Assembly: GCF_008086205.1 (NCBI RefSeq)
Contig: NZ_VSKK01000005.1
Location: 1-64,000, forward strand
Length of the DNA stretch: 64,000 nucleotides
Origin: Bizionia myxarmorum
GTDB lineage: Bacteria; Bacteroidota; Bacteroidia; Flavobacteriales; Flavobacteriaceae
Direction: 5' to 3'
The number at the start of each line of letters is the position of its first letter. Position 1 is the first letter of the stretch. Below, piece after piece: positions 15,916 to 24,358 of this stretch. Both the position numbers and the translations under genes were made by a program. The notes below the pieces were generated by a model. It had not been told where the DNA came from. It ran no database searches and saw only the letters and a list, made by a program, of their open reading frames with translations.

Positions 15916-17307
15916 TTGAAAAAAATAATCATTATTGCTATTTTTCTGGTGGTTGGAAAAATAACGGCGCAACAAGATTCTACAAAAGTTTATAAAAAAC
16001 GGGTATTAGAAACTACTGAAGTAGATTTTCTAACAAGTTATTATGTGCAAGATGGAACTAATGCGTCTGTAACTGGAGGTATCGGAAACGAACATCTAAC
16101 CGATTTCACGCCTACCATCGTCGTGAGTATTCCTTTGAATGCGGATGATATCATTACTGTAGATGCAGGAATTTCAACCTATACCTCGGCATCATCCAGT
16201 AATGCGAACCCTTTTGATGGGGCAAAGTCAGCTGATTGGGTTACAGGAAGTCCATGGGTAGCGTCTTCTGGTGCTTCAAGACAAGATACTTGGGGCAGTG
16301 CGAGTGTCGACTATTCACATAGTTCTGATAGTAGAAATACAGTGTGGAATGCTGACGCGTCCTTTGCTACCGAATATGACTATTATTCCATAGGCTTTGG
16401 TGGCGGTGTAACCAAGTTGTTTAATGAAAAAAACACAACGGTTGGAGTGAGCGCAAAAGTGTATCTTGATGCTTGGAGCCCCGTTTATCCCACGGAATTG
16501 GAAGCCTATGCTGAAAATAACGGAAATTTGACCGATGGCTTTTTTCAGGGCGTCACTATTTTGGATCAAAATGGAAATGCAAGCGGCAATTGGCGTCCTG
16601 CAAACGGATTTACGCCGATCCAAGATAAAGCTCGAAATTCATATTCGGCCTCTTTCAGTTTTTCACAAATTTTGAGTAAGAATGCTCAAATTTCATTATT
16701 TATAGATGTGGTAAAACAACAAGGTTGGTTAGGTAACCCATTGCAAAGGGTTTATTTTGGCAATGTTCCCAATTATTATATTGGTAACTCGGCAAGTATA
16801 CCTATTTATACATCGCCAAATAATACCGATGTGTTTCAATTAGCCGATGATATTGAAAGACTTCCAGATAGCAGATTTAAAATTCCTATTGGAGTACGTT
16901 TAAACTATTTTATTAATGAAACCTTTGCGTTAAGAACTTATTATAGATATTATTTTGATGATTGGGGTGTTTCAGCTCATACCGCTAGTATGGAAGTGTC
17001 TATTAAAATATCAGATAAATTTACACTCTACCCCTCCTTTAGGTATTATAATCAGACACAAGCAGATTATTTTGCACCATATGAACAGCATTTATCTACA
17101 AGTACTTACTATACCTCTGATTATGATTTATCAAAATTTAGTGCTAACCAATATGGTTTTGGAATAAGCTATACCGATATTTTTACAAAATTGCATATCT
17201 CAAAATTTGGACTTAAAAGTATTGATTTAAAATATGCTAATTATAAACGGAATACTGGCTTCGAAGCCAACATTGTTTCTTTTGGGCTAAAATTTGTATT
17301 AGATTAA
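15916..17307 (+). CDS. DUF3570 outer-membrane beta-barrel-like protein
   Basis: A 463-aa protein with a signal peptide (MKKIIIIAIFLVVGKITAQ, TTG start), followed by long alternating aromatic strands (WNADASFATEYDYYSIGFGG, FALRTYYRYYFDDWGVSAHT) and a C-terminal strand ending in KFVLD. The overall pattern is that of an outer-membrane beta-barrel of the DUF3570 family. It is last in the thioredoxin-ApbE-DUF4266 operon. It is followed by about 220 bp with no gene and then a terminator-like hairpin. Its function is not known; a role as outer-membrane partner of the redox lipoproteins is inferred from gene order. Confidence 0.85.
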   Translation: MKKIIIIAIFLVVGKITAQQDSTKVYKKRVLETTEVDFLTSYYVQDGTNASVTGGIGNEHLTDFTPTIVVSIPLNADDIITVDAGISTYTSASSSNANPFDGAKSADWVTGSPWVASSGASRQDTWGSASVDYSHSSDSRNTVWNADASFATEYDYYSIGFGGGVTKLFNEKNTTVGVSAKVYLDAWSPVYPTELEAYAENNGNLTDGFFQGVTILDQNGNASGNWRPANGFTPIQDKARNSYSASFSFSQILSKNAQISLFIDVVKQQGWLGNPLQRVYFGNVPNYYIGNSASIPIYTSPNNTDVFQLADDIERLPDSRFKIPIGVRLNYFINETFALRTYYRYYFDDWGVSAHTASMEVSIKISDKFTLYPSFRYYNQTQADYFAPYEQHLSTSTYYTSDYDLSKFSANQYGFGISYTDIFTKLHISKFGLKSIDLKYANYKRNTGFEANIVSFGLKFVLD

Positions 17308-17529
17308 AACAAGTGGTATTTAAGACTTAAATAATTATAAAAATTTGATATATCTACAACCTTGATTTTACTTTAAAATATTTAATCCAATGTTAAGGTT
17401 ACCCTTAAACAATTCTTAAAATTCAAGCTTACATTTATATAAGAATTAGTTACATCTCTCTTAAAAAAGAAAATAATTACTCCCTGAACTTTTGAATGTT
17501 TTGGTTAGTGTTTATTGGTTAATTGCAAC

Positions 17530-17563
17530 AAAAGCTCTGAGTACTCTCAGGGCTTTTGTTTTT
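17530..17563 (+). terminator. Rho-independent terminator before the RND operon
   Basis: AAAAGCTCTGAG pairs with CTCAGGGCTTTT (12 bp, one G-U) around a TACT loop, followed by GTTTTT. It closes the DUF3570 operon. Confidence 0.75.
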
Positions 17564-17583
17564 GGTATAAAGTGAAATATTTT

Positions 17584-17612
17584 TTAAGCAAATTTTAAGA
17601 AACCATTTAGAT
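17584..17612 (+). promoter_or_regulatory. metal-island promoter motif, copy D, upstream of RND pump
   Basis: TTAAGCAAATTTTAAGAA differs from copy C at two bases and is followed by ACCATTTAGAT. The upstream in-frame ATG at 17611 falls inside this motif, which argues for the later pump start at 17665. Confidence 0.55.
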
Positions 17613-17664
17613 GGCTTTTAGATACTCCAAATACTTTTGTTTTAAAATAATAAACCAGCATATA

Positions 17665-20600
17665 ATGTTAGAACGTATTATCCAATACAGTATCCATCAC
17701 AAACTTATTATACTCTTATTTACAGCGGGTATTGTAGGGTTTGGCCTATATTCTTTATCCAATATCCCTATTGGAGCTGTCCCTGACGTAACCAACAATC
17801 AAGTACAGGTGATTACAACCTCTAGAAATTTAGCAACGGAAGATGTAGAAAAGTTTTTAACATATCCAGTAGAACTGGAAATGGCAAACTTACCAGGTGT
17901 TAAAGAAATTCGTTCTGTTTCCAAGTTTGGCCTATCGGTGGTTACCGTTGTTTTCGATGATGACATGGGTACATACCTACCACGCCAACTTATCGCCGAG
18001 AAAATAAAAAGTGCTGAAGAAAAAATTCCAGCAGGCTTTGGCAAACCTTTCATGGGACCTGTTTCCACAGGTTTGGGCGAAATTTATCAATATGTAATCG
18101 ATGTCGATGCAGAATACAAAGATCAGTATTCATTATCCGATGTCCGTACCATCCAAGATTGGGTAGTAAAGCGTCAACTTTCTGGAATTCCTGGAGTGGT
18201 AGAAGTAAATACTTGGGGAGGATACCTCAAAACTTATGAAGTCGCAGTTAATCCTGAACGACTTCGTTCAATGGACGTTTCTATCTTTGAAGTGTTCAGT
18301 GCATTGGAAAAAAACAATAGTGTTGCTGGAGGCGGTTATATAGAAAAAGCAAATGAAAGTTACTTTATAAGAGGAGAAGGCCTTGTGGGCTCTATACAAG
18401 ACATTGAAGATATTGTTGTAACAAGAAAAGGTGATGTGCCAGTCTATGTAAGAGATATTGCTACAGTAGGTTTTGGTCATGCCAACCGTTTTGGTGCAAT
18501 CACTGGAAATGGTGCAGGCGAAAAAGTATTGGGACAGGTAATGATGCTTAAAGATGCCAACTCCAATGCTGTTATTGAAGCTGTAAAAAAACGTGTGGCT
18601 GAAATAGAATCATCATTACCTCCAGGCATTTCAATCAACCCTTTTCTAGAGAGAAGTGAACTTATCTCTAAAACTACATTTACAATTGCAGAAAACTTAA
18701 TATTGGGGAGTTTAATTGTGATATTCGTTGTGGTATTACTTTTAGGTAACTTAAGATCTGGTTTGGTCGTTGCCTCCGTTATTCCATTGTCTCTCCTATT
18801 TGCACTTTCTTTAATGTATATCTTCGGAGTAGATGCCAATTTAATGAGCTTAGGCGCAATAGATTTTGGGATTATCATCGATGGTGCAGTAATTATTGTT
18901 GAATATATTGCTTTTAAAATCACAAGTCAGCGTGCAAAATTATTGGCACTTCCTAAAAACGAAAGACAAGGATTAATAGATAAAATTACATATCAAGGAG
19001 CATCCAAAATGATGAACTCCGCAGTATTTGGACAGTTAATTATTATTATCGTTTTTATCCCTATACTTTCTTTAGTAAACGTGGAGGGTAAAATGTTCCG
19101 TCCAATGGCTTTGGTATTCACTTTTGCACTTATTGGTGCGATGATACTTTGTTTTACATACATTCCTGTTATGGCTTCTATGTTTATTAAGCCTACCAAT
19201 ACAGAAAAAAGAACTATTTCATCTAGGCTAATTGCCTTTCTTGAAAGAAAATATCAACCTACTATTTTATGGGCTTTACGTCAAAAGAAATTGGTTTTAG
19301 GTATTGCAATAGCCCTATTAATATTTACCGGGTTTTTATTCACTAAAATGGGAGGTGAATTCGTACCTACATTAGACGAGGGCGATTTCGTTATTCAACC
19401 AGTTTTAAAGACGGGAACATCGTTGAGCAAAACTGTTGAAGCTACTACCCGAATGGAGAAAATATTAAAAAAGTTTCCCGAAGTGGAACAAGTGGTTAGC
19501 CGGATCGGTGCTGCTGAAGTACCTACGGATCCAATGTCCATGGAAGAAAGTGATGTTATAATCAAATTAAGACCAAAAAGTGAATGGGTATCTGCAAAGA
19601 CAAAAGACGAATTGGCAGATAAATTTAAAGAGGCTTTATCGGAAATAGCAGGTGTTGATTTTGAGTTTACCCAGCCTATCGAAATGCGATTCAATGAGTT
19701 GATTACAGGAGTACGTGCAGATTTAGCTATTAAGGTTTTTGGTGAAGATTTAGACATACTATCTTCTAAGGCTTTAGAAATAGAAAAAGCTATCCAAAAT
19801 GTGGAAGGAGCTGCAGATATTTCTGTAGAGAAAACGGCTGGACTGCCACAGATGACAGTAAAATATGACCGTAGAAAAATTGCAAAATACGATTTAAATA
19901 TTGAGGACTTAAATAAAGTCGTCACAATGGGTTTTGCAGGAATGACCGCAGGAACAGTTTTCGAAGGAGAAAAGCAATTTGATCTGGTACTTCGTTATGA
20001 TGATGCCCATAGAAGAGATATTCAAAATATAGAAACAGCTTCGGTCTCTCTTCCCAATGGAACAAAATTACCATTAAGCGAATTCGCCAAAATAAGCTAT
20101 ACCAAAGGACCTGCAAAAATTTCGCGTGACGATACTAAGCGACGTATAGTCGTGGGCGTGAACGTTCGTAATCGAGATTTGGAATCGGTAGTTAAAGATG
20201 TTCAAACCATTATTGAAAGAGATGTTAAGCTACCTACAGGCTATTCTATAAGCTATGGTGGGCAATTTGAAAATCTTCGTACAGCAACGGCAAGATTGAA
20301 AGTTGCTGTCCCTATCGCACTTGTTCTAATTTTTGTGTTACTCTACTTTGCATTCGATTCCGTAAAGGAAGCCTTGATGATTTATAGTGCAATTCCTTTA
20401 GCCGCCATAGGTGGCGTATTGTTGCTTTACCTAAGAGGATTACCCTTTAGTATTTCAGCAGGCGTTGGCTTTATCGCTCTTTTTGGAATTGCTGTACTAA
20501 ATGGTATTGTACTGATTGAAGAATTTAAAGAACTTAAAGCACACGGTGTAAATGATATTAATAGACGAATTTTAATGGGAACAAAAAACAGATTACGTCC

Positions 20601-21999
20601 TGTGTTGCTAACAGCAGCTGCAGCAGCTCTAGGCTTTTTGCCTATGGCTATTTCAACTTCTGCTGGAGCAGAAGTACAAAGACCTTTGGCAACAGTTGTT
20701 GTGGGTGGTTTAATTACCGCAACAATTTTGACCCTAGTGGTATTGCCAATCTTATATGCCATTTTTGATAGAAAAGGGCATCATCCAAAAGTTAAGACCA
20801 AAGTGAATTTCAAGGCACTCGGCATTATTGCCATAGTGTTCTTGCCTATTTTAGGAAATGCACAACAAAACCCTATCAATGCGGAAAAAGCTGTACAGAT
20901 TGCCATTGAAAACAATAACGGACTTAAGGCTTCTGCCAAAAGGATAGACCAATCAAAACAGTTAGTAGGAAGTGCTTTCAACTTGGATAAAACCCAGGTG
21001 TATTATAGTTCTGATGAAAATAATATTGCGGAAAACGGGCTTCCATTAGAAGTTTTTGGAATTAGCCAGTCCCTGCAATTCCCGACGATTTATGGTGCTC
21101 AACAAAAGGTGGAAAAACAAAAAGTTGAATTATCCACCCAACAATACCGATTAAATGAAAGAGCCTTGACCAAAGAAGTTTACAAAGCCTATTACAATGT
21201 GGTGTATTATAACAGCCTTGTACAACAATACACTTTTCTGGACAGTCTTTATGGTCAATTTTCTAGGGCTGCCAACAAGCGCTATGATGTGGGCGAAACT
21301 AATTTGTTGGAGAAACTTATGGCAGAGACCAAGCAAAAAGAAATATCCATTTCGCTTGCACAAACAAAAGAAGGCGTAAAAAAAGCATTTACGATGCTAC
21401 ATCAATGGATGCAGACAGATTCTTTGGTTATCGTAGAAGAGAAAAGTTTGCCCAGACTGGAATTAAAACAACCTAATTTTAGTAACCATCCTGGAATACT
21501 ATTCTACGATTCAGCTCAAAAATTGAGTAAATTTTCTCTCTCTCTGGAAAGGCAAAGATTGCTTCCCGATTTACATATTTCAGTCTTTCGAGGTACTAAT
21601 AATGGTGTAAATGCAAAGCGATATAATGGTTTTCAAGCAGGCATATCCATTCCATTATGGTTTGGGGCAAACAAAGCGAAAATCAATGCGGCAAAAACAG
21701 AGACGATGATAATGGCCGATGAATCTGAAAATTATAAGATACAACTCGAATCAAGGTATCAGGGCTTGCTATCCGATTTAAAGAAATTTCAAGAAGCCGT
21801 TGATTATTATGAAATGACAGGTGGCAAACTTGCAAAAGAATTAACTACAAGTGCATCGAAATCATTTCAAAACGGCGAGATAGATTTTTTGCAATACGTA
21901 CAGCTTTTAGAAAGTGCCAAAAATATTCAAATTACCTATTTACAAAACCTTAACGAGTATAACGCTACAGTTTTAGAATTAAATTATTTAACTAATTAA
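17665..21999 (+). CDS. heavy-metal RND efflux pump fused to TolC-like outer-membrane channel
   Basis: The 1444-aa product (start MLERIIQYSI) combines an RND permease (residues 1 to about 1050) with a complete TolC/CzcC-like domain (about 1065-1444). TM4 carries DFGIIIDGAVIIVEY, the motif of CzcA-like divalent-cation (Zn/Co/Cd/Ni) pumps rather than the Cu/Ag CusA type. The junction contains a signal-peptide-like segment: basic HHPKVKTKVNFK, then GIIAIVFLPILGNAQQ. It looks as if the signal peptide of a former tolC gene was kept. The downstream adaptor overlaps by 1 bp. A longer start at 17611 is rejected because it lies in the regulatory motif. The pump exports metal across the envelope. Confidence 0.93.
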   Translation: MLERIIQYSIHHKLIILLFTAGIVGFGLYSLSNIPIGAVPDVTNNQVQVITTSRNLATEDVEKFLTYPVELEMANLPGVKEIRSVSKFGLSVVTVVFDDDMGTYLPRQLIAEKIKSAEEKIPAGFGKPFMGPVSTGLGEIYQYVIDVDAEYKDQYSLSDVRTIQDWVVKRQLSGIPGVVEVNTWGGYLKTYEVAVNPERLRSMDVSIFEVFSALEKNNSVAGGGYIEKANESYFIRGEGLVGSIQDIEDIVVTRKGDVPVYVRDIATVGFGHANRFGAITGNGAGEKVLGQVMMLKDANSNAVIEAVKKRVAEIESSLPPGISINPFLERSELISKTTFTIAENLILGSLIVIFVVVLLLGNLRSGLVVASVIPLSLLFALSLMYIFGVDANLMSLGAIDFGIIIDGAVIIVEYIAFKITSQRAKLLALPKNERQGLIDKITYQGASKMMNSAVFGQLIIIIVFIPILSLVNVEGKMFRPMALVFTFALIGAMILCFTYIPVMASMFIKPTNTEKRTISSRLIAFLERKYQPTILWALRQKKLVLGIAIALLIFTGFLFTKMGGEFVPTLDEGDFVIQPVLKTGTSLSKTVEATTRMEKILKKFPEVEQVVSRIGAAEVPTDPMSMEESDVIIKLRPKSEWVSAKTKDELADKFKEALSEIAGVDFEFTQPIEMRFNELITGVRADLAIKVFGEDLDILSSKALEIEKAIQNVEGAADISVEKTAGLPQMTVKYDRRKIAKYDLNIEDLNKVVTMGFAGMTAGTVFEGEKQFDLVLRYDDAHRRDIQNIETASVSLPNGTKLPLSEFAKISYTKGPAKISRDDTKRRIVVGVNVRNRDLESVVKDVQTIIERDVKLPTGYSISYGGQFENLRTATARLKVAVPIALVLIFVLLYFAFDSVKEALMIYSAIPLAAIGGVLLLYLRGLPFSISAGVGFIALFGIAVLNGIVLIEEFKELKAHGVNDINRRILMGTKNRLRPVLLTAAAAALGFLPMAISTSAGAEVQRPLATVVVGGLITATILTLVVLPILYAIFDRKGHHPKVKTKVNFKALGIIAIVFLPILGNAQQNPINAEKAVQIAIENNNGLKASAKRIDQSKQLVGSAFNLDKTQVYYSSDENNIAENGLPLEVFGISQSLQFPTIYGAQQKVEKQKVELSTQQYRLNERALTKEVYKAYYNVVYYNSLVQQYTFLDSLYGQFSRAANKRYDVGETNLLEKLMAETKQKEISISLAQTKEGVKKAFTMLHQWMQTDSLVIVEEKSLPRLELKQPNFSNHPGILFYDSAQKLSKFSLSLERQRLLPDLHISVFRGTNNGVNAKRYNGFQAGISIPLWFGANKAKINAAKTETMIMADESENYKIQLESRYQGLLSDLKKFQEAVDYYEMTGGKLAKELTTSASKSFQNGEIDFLQYVQLLESAKNIQITYLQNLNEYNATVLELNYLTN

Positions 22000-23168
22000 T
22001 GATGAAAAATACAGTCAACAATTTTACCAATGTTATAAGTTTAACAAGCATTCTTTTACTACTTATGCTAACACTGGCTTCCTGTAATTCAAAAGAAAAA
22101 TCAGAAACAGGAAATAGAGATGGAAGTATAGAAAATGTAGACCAAGAGGCCATTAACATAACCGAAAATCAATTCAAATCTGGTGGAATGGAATTGGGCA
22201 AAATATCGATGCAAGAATTTAATACGGTTGTTAAAGCTAACGGTATGTTTGCAGTGCCTCCACAAAACCAAGCAGATGTTAGTGCCTACTTTGCAGGCTA
22301 CGTAAAAGATATCGAACTATTACCAGGGCATGCAGTCAAAAAAGGCCAAGTGCTGTTCACTATTGAAAATCCAGAATATGTTCAGGCACAACAAAACTTC
22401 TTAGAAGCAAAAGGACGTTTAAGCTATTTGAAATCCGATTATGAACGCCAGCAAGAGCTGATGGCTGACAATGTGACTTCAAAAAAGGTTTTTTTAAAGG
22501 CAGAATCTGAATATACCGTGACTTTGGCACAATATCAATCCCTTAAAAAGAGGTTGAGCCTTATGAATATTAATCCAAATACCCTTACTGGCGAAAACAT
22601 TAGGTCGGTAATTAGTGTAACCTCACCATTATCGGGTTATGCAACTACTGTAAACGCAAGTAAAGGTATGTACCTTAACCCATCGGATATTGCCGTAACT
22701 GTAACAAATACAGACGACCTTCACATAGAATTGAAGATTTTTGAAAAAGACCTTCCCATGGTCAAAACAGGGCAGCAAATCAATGTGAGATTGCAAAACA
22801 ATTTGGACAATGTATATAAGGGTATGGTACATTTAGTCAACAAGTCTATAAACGCTCAAAATAGAACGGTAGATGTTCACGGGGATTTAGTAAATGAGGA
22901 AGAAGTAAAATTATTTGCTCCTGGAATGTACATTGAAGCTGAAATTCTAACCACTTCTGCAGAACATCCTGCATTGCCATCGGAAGCGGTTGCAAACATT
23001 GATAATGATTTTTTTGTACTTGTAAAAAAAGATAGTACAAATTTCAAAAGAGTATTGGTCAAAATAGGTGCTAAAAACAATGGATTTACTCAAATCCTTA
23101 ATGCAAGTGATTTCAAACCAGAAACCGAATTTTTAACAAATGGAGCATTTAATTTGATAACAGAGTAA
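21999..23168 (+). CDS. RND periplasmic adaptor, CzcB-like lipoprotein
   Basis: A 389-aa membrane-fusion protein. The N-terminus is a lipoprotein signal (LLMLTLASCNSKEK, Cys29). The lipoyl/barrel-sandwich half reads AGYVKDIELLPGHAVKKGQVLFTIE, followed by a helical hairpin (ENPEYVQAQQNFLEAKGRLS onward) and the second lipoyl half VTSPLSGYATTVNASKGMYL; beta-barrel and membrane-proximal domains follow. Its ATG overlaps the stop of the RND-TolC gene. It links the inner-membrane pump and the outer-membrane channel. No His-rich N-terminal metal-binding region is visible. Confidence 0.9.
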   Translation: MMKNTVNNFTNVISLTSILLLLMLTLASCNSKEKSETGNRDGSIENVDQEAINITENQFKSGGMELGKISMQEFNTVVKANGMFAVPPQNQADVSAYFAGYVKDIELLPGHAVKKGQVLFTIENPEYVQAQQNFLEAKGRLSYLKSDYERQQELMADNVTSKKVFLKAESEYTVTLAQYQSLKKRLSLMNINPNTLTGENIRSVISVTSPLSGYATTVNASKGMYLNPSDIAVTVTNTDDLHIELKIFEKDLPMVKTGQQINVRLQNNLDNVYKGMVHLVNKSINAQNRTVDVHGDLVNEEEVKLFAPGMYIEAEILTTSAEHPALPSEAVANIDNDFFVLVKKDSTNFKRVLVKIGAKNNGFTQILNASDFKPETEFLTNGAFNLITE

Positions 23169-23202
23169 ACCCTAAAATTAAAATATTAATTATAACAACA
23201 AT

Positions 23203-23694
23203 ATGATGAACGACGCACATTTTCATTTAGTAGTGACCCATCTTCCCATCGTGGGTGTGTTAGTTGGTTTTCTGGTATTGCTGTCAGGTTATATCATAAA
23301 AAGCCCTCAAGTAAAGACAACGGCACTCGGTATTTTTATTTTTAGTGCCTTAACAGCTATTGCCGCTTTTTATACTGGTGAAGGAGCTGAACAAATCGTA
23401 GAGAATTTACCTGGAATCAGTGAAACCCTTATACATAATCACGAAGAATTAGCGGAACTCTTTTTTACGATGATGTTGGTTCTTGGCGGTGCTTCGCTAC
23501 TAACCCTATTTTTACAATTCAAAAAATTCCCGTTCGTTAAACATGCCTTTGGGTTGGTTCTGCTACTATCTATAAGCTGTATAATTATTTCTAAATATGT
23601 GGGTACAACTGGAGGCGAAATAACCCATATTGAAATTAGAAACGATGCCAATGTCATTCAATTAGATTCGAACCACGACAGCCTTGACGATTAA
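23203..23694 (+). CDS. four-helix membrane protein, DUF2231-like
   Basis: A 163-aa protein with about four membrane helices. It begins HFHLVVTHLPIVGVLVGFLVL, a His-rich start like that of DUF2231 proteins. A further conserved-looking segment is ETLIHNHEELAELFFTMMLVL. The His residues at helix starts (HFHL, THLP, IHNHEE) could bind haem or metal. It follows the adaptor by 34 bp and overlaps the HD gene by 11 bp, so it belongs to the pump operon. Function is unknown; a role in metal or redox handling is inferred from position. Confidence 0.6.
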   Translation: MMNDAHFHLVVTHLPIVGVLVGFLVLLSGYIIKSPQVKTTALGIFIFSALTAIAAFYTGEGAEQIVENLPGISETLIHNHEELAELFFTMMLVLGGASLLTLFLQFKKFPFVKHAFGLVLLLSISCIIISKYVGTTGGEITHIEIRNDANVIQLDSNHDSLDD

Positions 23695-24271
23695 AAGCAT
23701 TACGAGGTATTGTTCAGATATACTTCATAATAATAAATGCAAGAATCTGCCTTTACACAACTTTGTCCATAACCAAGAGGTTATTGATAATGTTTTCTTG
23801 ATTTCCAATGCTATAAGAATATGGCCAAAGGAAATAGATTATATAGTTATTGCAGCTTGCTTCCATGATACCGGATTCTCGAAAACCTATAAAAATTACG
23901 AAGCAACAAGCAAAAGAATTGCCGCTCAGTATCTGGCGAAAGCAAAGTATAACAACGAAGAGATCGATAAGGTTTGCTCCTATATAGAAGCTACAAAAAT
24001 GCCTCAAGATCCCCAAGACATTTACGCCAAAGTTCTCTGTAATGCCATCTTGTTTCATTTGGGCACAACAGATTTCTGGTATAAGAATTTGCTCTTGCGA
24101 AAGGAATGGGAGCTATTTGATGGCATTGTTATGGTCGATAGCGAATGGCAAATGCTCAATATAAAATTTTTGGAAGCGCACCGCTTCAAGACCGATTATG
24201 GCAAAGAGGTCTTGGAAAAGGGGAAACAAGAAAATTTAAACAAACTAAAACAATTAATTCGAATAAGATGA
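23684..24271 (+). CDS. HD-domain phosphohydrolase-like protein
   Basis: A 195-aa protein with an HD-type metal site: HNFVHNQEVIDNV, then AACFHDTGFSKTY (the HD pair), and a later Asp/His region (LCNAILFHLGTTDFW). It resembles the small HD proteins seen near membrane transporters in Bacteroidota. The TTG start at 23684 overlaps the previous gene by 11 bp, implying translational coupling. HD proteins hydrolyse nucleotides or phosphoesters in the cytosol; the substrate is unknown here. Confidence 0.75.
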   Translation: MTIKSITRYCSDILHNNKCKNLPLHNFVHNQEVIDNVFLISNAIRIWPKEIDYIVIAACFHDTGFSKTYKNYEATSKRIAAQYLAKAKYNNEEIDKVCSYIEATKMPQDPQDIYAKVLCNAILFHLGTTDFWYKNLLLRKEWELFDGIVMVDSEWQMLNIKFLEAHRFKTDYGKEVLEKGKQENLNKLKQLIRIR

Positions 24272-24358
24272 AAAGATCCTCTACCATCTTAAGATAAGAC
24301 CAAGACTTTTAATAAAATTTAGACTTGTACTCTATTTTCATATCTTAATTTAATCACC

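Noticed and set aside
17611-17664. Upstream in-frame ATG extending the RND-TolC protein by 18 residues
   Set aside because: The extension lacks RND character and the ATG falls inside promoter motif copy D.
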